Shown one piece after another: positions 6,725-14,328 of a stretch of DNA of 35,714 nucleotides. Below the pieces are notes generated by a model. It was given only the letters and a program-made list of their open reading frames with translations. It was not told where the DNA came from and did no database searches. A program made the position numbers and the translations under genes. Origin of the DNA: Chitinophagaceae bacterium (GTDB taxonomy: Bacteria; Bacteroidota; Bacteroidia; Chitinophagales; Chitinophagaceae); contig CANGWB010000017.1 in NCBI GenBank assembly GCA_947457465.1, forward strand, positions 1 to 35,714, given 5' to 3'. Position 1 is the stretch's first letter, and every line of letters begins with the position of its first letter.

Positions 6725-8293
6725 ATGATTCGCACTGTCAAATTAGCTTTACTGCCCGCCGAGGTGCTCCAACCCGGCTTGATCCATACACAATTAGCCG
6801 CCCTATTAGGTACAACCACGCAACAGATCTCCGGCTACCGAATCCGGAAGCGGTCGCTGGATGCCAGACACCGTTCCGTAAGAGTCGTACTTACACTTGA
6901 TGCCTATATCGATGAGCCGGTAATCCCGGAACAGACCAGCCGATATGAATTTCAGGTCTTGCCCTCAAAAGCTCCCCGAGTCGTGATCGTCGGAGCTGGT
7001 CCGGCCGGACTCTTTGCAGCCCTGCAACTCATTCAATTGGGGATCCGGCCCATTCTGTTGGAACGCGGAAAGGATGTGCGCAGCCGACGCAGGGATCTGG
7101 CGGCCATGAATAAAGAAGGCCTAGTAAACCCCGATAGCAACTACTGTTTCGGAGAAGGCGGAGCGGGCACGTACAGCGACGGTAAACTCTATACGCGTAG
7201 CCAAAAAAGAGGTAACCTGGAACGAATACTTACGTTATTCGTCCAATTCGGTGCTTCGCCCGACATATTGATCGATGCTCATCCACATATTGGCACCAAT
7301 AAACTCCCCGGCATCATATCCGCCATGCGGGAAGCCATCATGGAGGCGGGCGGTGAAGTCCATTTTGAAACACGGCTGAACGACCTGTTGGTCGAAAACG
7401 GAGAGATCAAAGAAGCCATCTGCGAAAACAATAAAAGTTTTTGTGCCGATGCATTCATTTTCGCAACGGGCCACTCTGCACGGGATATATTCCATCTTTT
7501 TCACAGAAAAGGAATCCGGATCGAATCCAAACCCTTTGCCCTGGGGGTGAGAGTAGAACATCCTCAAGAAATCATTGACCAGGCTCAATATCACTGCATA
7601 CAATATCGCGATCCACTCCTCCCCCCCGCGGCCTATAGTTGGGTGGAGCAGGTCGATCAACGCGGCGTGTTCTCCTTCTGTATGTGTCCGGGCGGTATCA
7701 TTGCCCCTGCTTCCACTGCCCCCGGCGAAATAGTGGTGAATGGCTGGAGTCCCTCCAAACGAAACAATCCATATGCCAATAGCGGGATCGTGGTCAGCAT
7801 CGATCCGGCCGATTGCACCGCCTTTAAAAAACTTGGGCCTTTATCAGCACTCGCATTTCAGGAAGACGTGGAAAGAAAAGCCTTTGTTGCAGGTGGGGGA
7901 GAACTGAAAGCTCCGGCAGCCAGACTGATCGATTTCTGTAGCGGAAAGATCTCTACCAACCTGCCTGACTGCTCCTACCTGCCGGGTATCGTATCGGCCG
8001 ATCTCAAACAAGTACTGCCTAAACTAGTACATGATCGCTTGCAGGAAGCTTTCCGACGGACCGGAAAAAAAATGAAAGGGTACTACTCTCGTGAAGCGGT
8101 AGTCGTGGCCACGGAATCAAGAACTTCCTCTCCGGTTCGAATACCCCGTGACCGAGATACCCTACAGCACCCCGAACTATCCAACCTATTTCCCTGTGGT
8201 GAGGGTGCAGGTTATGCCGGAGGCATCATCAGTGCCGCTATGGATGGCGAACGCGTGGCACTTGCTATCGCGACGCATTTAACGAATTCGTAA
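6725..8293 (+). CDS. FAD-dependent dehydrogenase, COG2509 family
   Basis: A 522-residue flavoprotein. After an N-terminal domain (about 1-80) comes the Rossmann FAD motif VVIVGAGPAGLFAA (G90, G92, G95) with the ribose-binding E113 (LLERG). Conserved stretches typical of COG2509 follow: NYCFGEGGAGTYSDGKLYTR, FATGHSARD, SKPFALGVRVEHPQ and, near the end, FPCGEGAGYAGGI. Family knowledge: an NAD(P)/FAD-dependent oxidoreductase whose substrate is undefined. A longer frame begins at TTG 6695, but ATG 6725 gives the natural N-terminus (MIRTVKLALLP). It is monocistronic or loosely linked to the ABC genes, which have their own promoter 22 bases downstream. Confidence 0.85.
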   Translation: MIRTVKLALLPAEVLQPGLIHTQLAALLGTTTQQISGYRIRKRSLDARHRSVRVVLTLDAYIDEPVIPEQTSRYEFQVLPSKAPRVVIVGAGPAGLFAALQLIQLGIRPILLERGKDVRSRRRDLAAMNKEGLVNPDSNYCFGEGGAGTYSDGKLYTRSQKRGNLERILTLFVQFGASPDILIDAHPHIGTNKLPGIISAMREAIMEAGGEVHFETRLNDLLVENGEIKEAICENNKSFCADAFIFATGHSARDIFHLFHRKGIRIESKPFALGVRVEHPQEIIDQAQYHCIQYRDPLLPPAAYSWVEQVDQRGVFSFCMCPGGIIAPASTAPGEIVVNGWSPSKRNNPYANSGIVVSIDPADCTAFKKLGPLSALAFQEDVERKAFVAGGGELKAPAARLIDFCSGKISTNLPDCSYLPGIVSADLKQVLPKLVHDRLQEAFRRTGKKMKGYYSREAVVVATESRTSSPVRIPRDRDTLQHPELSNLFPCGEGAGYAGGIISAAMDGERVALAIATHLTNS

Positions 8294-8315
8294 CAACGGG
8301 TCTGCTCGGCAGAGA

Positions 8316-8323
8316 TACCTTTG
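8316..8323 (+). promoter_or_regulatory. -7 element upstream of the ABC exporter pair
   Basis: TACCTTTG matches TAnnTTTG exactly and ends 16 bases before the ATG. No good -33 TTG is seen at the right distance, so it may be weak or activator-dependent. Confidence 0.55.
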
Positions 8324-8339
8324 CCGAAATTCTTTTCAA

Positions 8340-9272
8340 ATGAGCGAACTGCTCCGGGTTGAACACCTAAAAAAATATTTCGCCAACCAAAAAGCGGTTG
8401 ACGACATCAGCTTCTCCGTATCTGAAGGAGAAATATTCGGACTACTCGGCCCCAATGGAGCCGGTAAAACAACGCTGATCCGCATGATCACCGGGATCTT
8501 CTACCCCGACTCCGGCAGCATCACCTTTCAGGGAAAACCATTCGACCCGATCCACGATGTTCGACACATCGGCTATATGCCGGAAGAAAGGGGGCTCTAT
8601 AAAAAAATGAAGATCGGCGAACACGCACTCTATCTCGCGCAGCTGAAAGGTTTATCACGAACCGATGCCCTGCACCAGGTGAAACAATGGTTCGAGCGAC
8701 TGGAGATGCAGAGCTGGTGGAATAAAAAAGTGGAAGACCTCTCCAAGGGAATGAGCCAGAAACTTCAGTTCGTGAGTACGGTCTTGCATGAACCCAAATT
8801 GATCATCCTGGATGAACCCTTCAGCGGACTCGATCCGGTGAACAGCAATCTCATCAAAGACGAAATCCACCGCCTGGCAAAAAACGGATCCACCATTCTG
8901 TTCAGCACCCATCGAATGGAACAAGTAGAAGAGATCTGCGAAAAGATCATTCTGGTCAATAAAGGAGAAAAGATCCTGGACGGAACTGTCGGTGCCATCA
9001 AGCAACAATTCAAACAGAATCATTTTCGCATCGGTATCCCTGCCCCAACTGAGGAATTATTACGTCACGCGCCATTCGATCTGATCCGCACCAGCGAACA
9101 GCAACAGATCGTACAGATAAGGGAAGGGAAAAGCACCAACGACGTACTGCGTTATTTGCTTGACCAATCCATCCCGATTCATTCTTTTGAGGAATTGCTT
9201 CCCAGCCTGAATGAGATCTTCATCCGACTGGTCGGTGATACGCCCGCCGCCCGCCAATTTCAAAACGCCTGA
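8340..9272 (+). CDS. ABC transporter ATP-binding protein, NatA type
   Basis: A 310-residue ATPase subunit. Walker A is GPNGAGKTT (37-45), the signature is LSKGMSQ (133-139), Walker B is LIILDEP (about 154-160) and the switch histidine lies in FSTHRMEQ. A C-terminal domain of about 80 residues after the ATPase core matches the extension common in NatA/CcmA-like exporters. Family knowledge: it drives an ABC-2 type exporter, in some cases exporting sodium or small toxic compounds. The permease starts 12 bases downstream, so the two form an operon. Substrate is unknown. Confidence 0.9.
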   Translation: MSELLRVEHLKKYFANQKAVDDISFSVSEGEIFGLLGPNGAGKTTLIRMITGIFYPDSGSITFQGKPFDPIHDVRHIGYMPEERGLYKKMKIGEHALYLAQLKGLSRTDALHQVKQWFERLEMQSWWNKKVEDLSKGMSQKLQFVSTVLHEPKLIILDEPFSGLDPVNSNLIKDEIHRLAKNGSTILFSTHRMEQVEEICEKIILVNKGEKILDGTVGAIKQQFKQNHFRIGIPAPTEELLRHAPFDLIRTSEQQQIVQIREGKSTNDVLRYLLDQSIPIHSFEELLPSLNEIFIRLVGDTPAARQFQNA

Positions 9273-9284
9273 TAAAAACATAGC

Positions 9285-10562
9285 ATGTACAAAACATTCA
9301 TCATTATACAACGCGAGTATCTCACCCGTGTTCGAAAAAAGACCTTCATCATTTCGACCCTTCTGTTCCCATTGCTCTATTTCGGTCTGATATTCGGCAT
9401 GGGCTATCTGGCTGAGAATAGTAAGCAGGTATTGAACATCGCGCTGATTGATGAGAGCGGCTATTTCAAGCAAACAGAATTGGATCAGGAAAATGCGGTC
9501 GACCCCAGCTCAAAAGTCAGCCTGGTGAGTTCAAAAGCCACAGACGTACTACGCGATCCGGAAGCTGCCGGGTTCGATGGTTTCATCCGCATGCCCGCCC
9601 TCGATTGGCAAAGAGGGAACGACAGCATTTTTTTGGAGTCGAAAAAATCCTATGGCAGCGGCACCACCTCGGCCGTTCAAGCCAAACTCAATCGGATCTG
9701 GAATCGTATCAAGAATGATAGCCTTTCGATCGATGAATCGCAACAGGCGATCCTACAAATGAGTCAACTTTCCATCCGACCCAAGAATATGGAAGATGCC
9801 AACGCCAATGCCAACCTGGCTGAGGTGATCGGATACATCGCGGGGTTTCTGATCTATTTCATTTTGCTGATCTACGGCTCTCAGGTGATGATGGGCGTGA
9901 TGGAAGAGAAAACAAACCGCATCGCAGAGGTATTGGTCTCTTCGGTTCGTCCCTTTCAAATGATGATGGGTAAGATCATCGGTATCGGTGCGGTCGCCCT
10001 TACTCAATTTTTATTGTGGATCGGATTTGTGTTTTTGATCTACAACGTAACCAAAGCATCGGGCAACAACATGAGTGCCGCCTCGGAAATCGTGGGCACC
10101 ATGCAAGAAGTCATCACCGGCATCAACATGCCCCTGATCTTGTTTTGTTTCGGATTTTATTTTCTGGGAGGATTCTTCTTCTATTCATCACTCTATGCGG
10201 CTATCGGAAGCGCGGTGAACGAAGACCTCCGAGAAGCCCAATCACTCAGCTTTCCCGTTACGATGCTGGTGATCATCTCCATTGCCTTGATGACGACTGC
10301 CATCGCCAATCCAACCGGACCGATCGCTGTTTGGGGAAGCCTGATTCCCTTCAGTTCACCGATCGTCATGATGGCCCGTATTCCCTATGGCGTCCCCGGC
10401 ACTGTGCCCTGGTGGCAATTGGGATTATCCATGCTGCTTTTGATACTTGGCTTCCTCGGCACAGTTTGGTTCGCCGCCAAGATCTACCGCACCGGGATCC
10501 TGATGTATGGGAAAAAACCAAGTTGGGGTGAAATGCTGAAATGGGTATTCCGAAAAAGTTGA
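9285..10562 (+). CDS. ABC-2 type permease, NatB-like
   Basis: A 425-residue membrane subunit partnering the ATPase just upstream. The first membrane segment (about 20-42, FIISTLLFPLLYFGLIFGMG) follows the NatB-like opening IIIQREYLTRVRKK. A soluble external domain of about 130 residues comes next (with DESGYF), and then five to six membrane segments from about residue 180, including the conserved MMGVMEEKTNRIAEVLVSS loop. This is the ABC-2 exporter architecture with a large ectodomain between the first two segments. It ends 5 bases from the convergent nitronate monooxygenase-like gene. The transported substrate cannot be read from the sequence. Confidence 0.88.
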   Translation: MYKTFIIIQREYLTRVRKKTFIISTLLFPLLYFGLIFGMGYLAENSKQVLNIALIDESGYFKQTELDQENAVDPSSKVSLVSSKATDVLRDPEAAGFDGFIRMPALDWQRGNDSIFLESKKSYGSGTTSAVQAKLNRIWNRIKNDSLSIDESQQAILQMSQLSIRPKNMEDANANANLAEVIGYIAGFLIYFILLIYGSQVMMGVMEEKTNRIAEVLVSSVRPFQMMMGKIIGIGAVALTQFLLWIGFVFLIYNVTKASGNNMSAASEIVGTMQEVITGINMPLILFCFGFYFLGGFFFYSSLYAAIGSAVNEDLREAQSLSFPVTMLVIISIALMTTAIANPTGPIAVWGSLIPFSSPIVMMARIPYGVPGTVPWWQLGLSMLLLILGFLGTVWFAAKIYRTGILMYGKKPSWGEMLKWVFRKS

Positions 10563-10567
10563 TGGTC

Positions 10568-11521
10568 TTAGGCGCTGAGCGCGTTCAATCGTTCGGCGTA
10601 CTCGGCAAGTAGGTTTTCTACGATGGTTTTAGCCGGCAATATATCATCGAGCAGGGAAGAAACCTGTCCGATCTCCAGCTCACCTTCGTTCAGATCTCCT
10701 TCGAACATCCCTTTCTTGGCTCTTGCACGTCCGAGTATCTCTTTAAGCTCCTCGGCATCGGCGCCCCTACTCTCCGCGGCTTCGATCCGACGATAAAATT
10801 CGTTTTTCAATAATCGGACCGGTACCAGTTTGTGCATCATGAGTTGTGTATCGCCCTCTTTCGCCTCGATCACCATTTTTTTAAAATCCGGATGGGCAGA
10901 GGATTCTTCACTGGCCAAAAAACGGGTACCGATCTGTACCCCTTCAGCACCCAGGGCTAGTGCTGCTAACATTTGATGACCGTTCGCAATACCACCTGCT
11001 GCAATCACGGGGATGGAAACGGACTGCACCACTTGAGGAATCAATACCATGGTTGTCGTTTCCTCTCGACCATTGTGACCACCGGCTTCAAATCCTTCGG
11101 CCACCACGGCATCGCATCCCGCTGCTTCGGCTTTTTGGGCAAATACAGAGGAGGAAACCACATGCACCACTTTAATCCCATTTGCTTGTAGTTTGGATGT
11201 CCAGGTACGAGGCGATCCGGCCGATGTAAAGACAACGGGCACTTTATTTTCCAGAATGATCTCTATATGCTGATCGATATCCGGATACAAGAGTGGAAGA
11301 TTCACCCCGAAAGGTTTGTCGGTGGCCGCTCGGCATTTTTGAATGTGCTCCTTCAGTACCTCCGGGTACATGGAACCGGCTCCAAGAATGCCCAACCCGC
11401 CCTCCTGGCTAACCGCACTAGCAAGACGCCAACCGCTGGCCCAGATCATGCCAGCCTGAATGATCGGATATTGAATACCGAACAATTGAGCGATCCGATT
11501 CGAGGAAAAATCAGTTTGCAT
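10568..11521 (-). CDS. Nitronate monooxygenase-like FMN enzyme (2-nitropropane dioxygenase family)
   Basis: A 317-residue TIM-barrel flavoprotein. The opening GIQYPIIQAGM, the segment EGFEAGGHNG (active-site type HN, about 142-151), the phosphate-binding AAGGIANG (174-181) and GVQIGTRFLAS are family hallmarks. Members oxidise alkyl nitronates, but the same fold includes the enoyl-ACP reductase FabK, so the exact reaction is uncertain. The frame extends to TTG 11536, but ATG 11521 is the better start. It begins 11 bases after the nucleotidyltransferase stop and is probably co-transcribed with it, though no pathway link is obvious. Confidence 0.82.
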   Translation of the reverse strand: MQTDFSSNRIAQLFGIQYPIIQAGMIWASGWRLASAVSQEGGLGILGAGSMYPEVLKEHIQKCRAATDKPFGVNLPLLYPDIDQHIEIILENKVPVVFTSAGSPRTWTSKLQANGIKVVHVVSSSVFAQKAEAAGCDAVVAEGFEAGGHNGREETTTMVLIPQVVQSVSIPVIAAGGIANGHQMLAALALGAEGVQIGTRFLASEESSAHPDFKKMVIEAKEGDTQLMMHKLVPVRLLKNEFYRRIEAAESRGADAEELKEILGRARAKKGMFEGDLNEGELEIGQVSSLLDDILPAKTIVENLLAEYAERLNALSA

Positions 11522-11532
11522 ACAAGATAGTT

Positions 11533-12522
11533 TCAACCCAAGTCGATGCTGGTATTGTCTCCGATATTGAGTGAGCGGGATTCTCCTTTCAATTGGGTGT
11601 CGCTGCCAATAACGGAATCTGTTAGTACGATATCCGTGAGCTTTGCATAGGACCCGATGATGGAATTTCGCACAATGGATTCCTCCACCGTACTATGATC
11701 GCCGATGGCGACATTGGGACCGATGATCGAGTTGCGAATATTGCATCCTTGTCCAATGCTGACCGGAGGGATCAATACACAATTCTCGTATGGGTTTACC
11801 GCCTCTGCGGGTGCAAATTTTTTCAGTAGCACCTGATTGGATTCCAACAGGGTTTCCTTTCGGCCGCAATCGAACCAGTTCTCTACCCGAAACGAACGCA
11901 GGTCAGCACCCGCGACGATCATGCACTCGAGCGCATCGGTCAGGCTGAACTCACCCCGACTCTGTACACCGGCTTCCATATTCTGTTGCAAAGAATCGAA
12001 AAGTAGTTTCGTCTCCCGAATCTTATAGATACCGACCAAGGCCAGATTAGAAGTTGGGATCTGAGGCTTTTCCACCACATGGATCAATTTCCCATCGGGA
12101 TCCACTTCCGCCACGCCGAATTCACGGGGATCGTCCACTTTACGTAATCCCACCATGGAATGCGGACTACTCATAACTGCCTGTATGTCGAATTCGCAGA
12201 TAGTATCGCCCAATACAACAAATACCTCCTCCTCTCCGACATGGCTACGGGTTAACTGTATAGCATGGCCGACACCCTGCCGATCGGCTTGGTGCACGAA
12301 GGAGATCTTAAGGTCGGGGTAAAGCTGCCGAACATAGTCTTCGATCTTCTTTCCAAAATAACCGACGATGAAAATAAAGTCAGTGATACCGGCCTCTCGC
12401 AATTGATCGACGATGATGCTGAGAACTGTTTTCCCGGCCAAGGGAATCAAGGCCTTTGGTTGGGTGTAACTGTGGGGACGGAGCTTGGTGCCCGCCCCGG
12501 CAACGGGAATGATCGCTTTCAT
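11533..12522 (-). CDS. Sugar-phosphate nucleotidyltransferase with C-terminal beta-helix
   Basis: A 329-residue protein of the glucose-1-phosphate nucleotidyltransferase family. The nucleotide-binding loop is AGAGTKLRP (8-16), with K23 in QPKALIPLAGK and a GDTICEFD metal-site segment near 108. A C-terminal left-handed beta-helix (about 255-329) shows hexapeptide-type turns such as IRNSIIGPNVAIGD. Family role: making NDP-sugars (dTDP-, UDP- or ADP-glucose type) for cell-surface polymers; nucleotide and sugar are not decided by sequence. The first loop has K instead of the more common R (GxGTRLRP). A TTG 18 bases upstream lies in the promoter, so ATG 12522 is the start. Confidence 0.85.
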   Translation of the reverse strand: MKAIIPVAGAGTKLRPHSYTQPKALIPLAGKTVLSIIVDQLREAGITDFIFIVGYFGKKIEDYVRQLYPDLKISFVHQADRQGVGHAIQLTRSHVGEEEVFVVLGDTICEFDIQAVMSSPHSMVGLRKVDDPREFGVAEVDPDGKLIHVVEKPQIPTSNLALVGIYKIRETKLLFDSLQQNMEAGVQSRGEFSLTDALECMIVAGADLRSFRVENWFDCGRKETLLESNQVLLKKFAPAEAVNPYENCVLIPPVSIGQGCNIRNSIIGPNVAIGDHSTVEESIVRNSIIGSYAKLTDIVLTDSVIGSDTQLKGESRSLNIGDNTSIDLG

Positions 12523-12537
12523 GTAACTGTATCCACC

Positions 12538-12569
12538 CAAAGCTATGTTTTTTTAACATCCGCCTACAA
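12538..12569 (-). promoter_or_regulatory. Promoter of the nucleotidyltransferase operon
   Basis: On the minus strand TTG (12569-12567), a 21-base spacer, then TAGCTTTG (12545-12538), an exact TAnnTTTG. The ATG lies 15 bases further on. Confidence 0.75.
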
Positions 12570-12595
12570 CCACGTTTAACGAGGACTTGAGACCG

Positions 12596-12603
12596 TATTT
12601 TTG
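12596..12603 (+). promoter_or_regulatory. -7 element of glyA, almost touching the start codon
   Basis: TATTTTTG matches TAnnTTTG exactly and only 4 bases separate it from ATG 12608. A weak -33 (TTT at 12575-12577, spacer 18) is present. The mRNA should start at or next to the ATG. Confidence 0.7.
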
Positions 12604-12607
12604 CCCT

Positions 12608-13888
12608 ATGCAAAAAGACAATCTGGTATTTGAACTGCTTCAAAAAGAATTGAAACGTCAACGCGAAGGGATCGAACTGATCGCCTCTGAAAATTTCACT
12701 TCCCTGGCCGTTATGCAGGCCATGGGATCCGTTGCCACCAACAAGTATGCCGAGGGATATCCCGGTAAACGTTATTACGGTGGATGTGAAGTGATTGATG
12801 AGATCGAAACGCTGGCGATCGAGCGGCTCAAACAGGTTTTTCAATGTAGCTGGGCTAACGTACAACCGCATAGTGGTGCCCAAGCGAACACCGCTGTATT
12901 TCTGGCTTGCCTGAAACCCGGTGATAAAATACTAGGTCTCGATCTCAGTATGGGCGGACACCTCACACACGGCAGCCCGGCCAACTTCAGCGGAAAAAAT
13001 TATCAGGCATTCTTCTATGGAGTTGATAAGGAAACCGGACTGATTGATTACGCACACCTGGAAGAAACAGCCCGCCGGGAAAAACCCAAGATGATCATCT
13101 GTGGAGCGTCCGCGCACAGCCGTGATTGGGACTATGCCCGCATCCGCGCGGTAGCTGACGAGATCGGCGCGCTGGTGCTGGCTGATATCGCGCATCCGGC
13201 CGGACTCATTGCCGCCGGACTGTTAAGCGATCCATTCGACCATTGCCACATCGTAACCTCTACCACACACAAAACATTGCGTGGGCCCCGTGGAGGAATC
13301 ATCGCGATGCGAAATGATTTTGAAAATCCATTCGGACACAAAGATCCCAAAGGAAATATCCGGATGATGAGCGCCTTGTTGGACCTGGCAGTTTTCCCTG
13401 GGATGCAGGGCGGTCCGCTTGAACATGTGATCGCAGCCAAAGCCGTCGCCTTCGGCGAGATCCTGACCGATGACTTCAAGAATTACGGAAAACAGGTGAT
13501 CACTAACGCCCAAGCTATGGCCAAAGCATTTGTCGATCGGGGTTATCAACTGATCAGTGGCGGCACAGACAACCACCTCATGCTAATCGACCTGCGCAAC
13601 AAAGGCATTACGGGAAAAAAGGCACAGGAATCACTCGATAAAGCACATATTACCCTGAATAAAAATGCCGTTCCCTTTGATGATAAATCACCGTTTGTCA
13701 CTTCCGGGATCCGTATCGGCTTACCGGCGATTACCACCCGTGGACTGAAAGAAACGGATATGGAAACGATCGCTGCCCTCATCGACCAAGTCCTTGTGGC
13801 TCCGGATGATGAAACCGTGCTGAAAAATGTGCGCAGTTCCGTGATGGATCTAATGAAACAATTTCCATTGTATGCAGAATTGCCATAA
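12608..13888 (+). CDS. glyA: Serine hydroxymethyltransferase
   Basis: A 426-residue PLP enzyme that interconverts serine and glycine with tetrahydrofolate, feeding one-carbon units to purine, thymidylate and methionine synthesis. Motifs: [10 protein letters not shown] near 23-32, [14 protein letters not shown] near 46-59, and the PLP lysine K222 in [14 protein letters not shown]. The segment after it ([20 protein letters not shown]) is the short insertion seen in Bacteroidota enzymes. A frame from TTG 12587 exists but would run through the promoter; ATG 12608 gives the normal N-terminus [11 protein letters not shown]. Divergent from the nucleotidyltransferase operon. Confidence 0.97.
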   Translation: MQKDNLVFELLQKELKRQREGIELIASENFTSLAVMQAMGSVATNKYAEGYPGKRYYGGCEVIDEIETLAIERLKQVFQCSWANVQPHSGAQANTAVFLACLKPGDKILGLDLSMGGHLTHGSPANFSGKNYQAFFYGVDKETGLIDYAHLEETARREKPKMIICGASAHSRDWDYARIRAVADEIGALVLADIAHPAGLIAAGLLSDPFDHCHIVTSTTHKTLRGPRGGIIAMRNDFENPFGHKDPKGNIRMMSALLDLAVFPGMQGGPLEHVIAAKAVAFGEILTDDFKNYGKQVITNAQAMAKAFVDRGYQLISGGTDNHLMLIDLRNKGITGKKAQESLDKAHITLNKNAVPFDDKSPFVTSGIRIGLPAITTRGLKETDMETIAALIDQVLVAPDDETVLKNVRSSVMDLMKQFPLYAELP

Positions 13889-13908
13889 ATTAGCACAAAT
13901 GCTAATGT

Positions 13909-14328
13909 ATGCTGCAACGCCCACAAACCATGTGGATACTGCTGTCTATAATTACTGCTGTAAGTAGTTTTGAATTTCCTTTTGCCAGTTTTCCTGCTGG
14001 TTTACTACCCAACGAATCTAGCTCGATCGATGCGGGTAGTTCCATGCTGCTCATTTTATTAACCTCGTTTTCAGTGGCCCTTTCCGGTTATACGATCCTC
14101 TCCTACACAAACCTTGTCAGACAAAAAACACTCTGCTGGATCGGTATCATCTTGAACGTAGCGCTTTTAATGTCTTTTTTACGTGAATGGCGGAATGTTC
14201 CCCAAGCGCAATTGATATTAACCAGCTTGTTACCGGCCATCAACCCCATCTTTTTATTACTGGCCTGGTATGGGATTAACAAGGACCAAAAAATGCTCAA
14301 AAAACTAGGCAAACGAAACGAATTATAG
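13909..14328 (+). CDS. DUF4293 family membrane protein
   Basis: A 139-residue protein with four hydrophobic segments (about 7-28, 44-64, 73-92 and 101-121) and a basic C-terminus. The opening MLQRPQTMWILLS matches the DUF4293 N-terminus (MxQRxQTxxLLL), a small family restricted to Bacteroidota and of unknown function. It starts 20 bases after glyA with no clear promoter of its own, so it may be co-transcribed with it. Its last 6 bases overlap the end of the convergent uvrA. Confidence 0.82.
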   Translation: MLQRPQTMWILLSIITAVSSFEFPFASFPAGLLPNESSSIDAGSSMLLILLTSFSVALSGYTILSYTNLVRQKTLCWIGIILNVALLMSFLREWRNVPQAQLILTSLLPAINPIFLLLAWYGINKDQKMLKKLGKRNEL

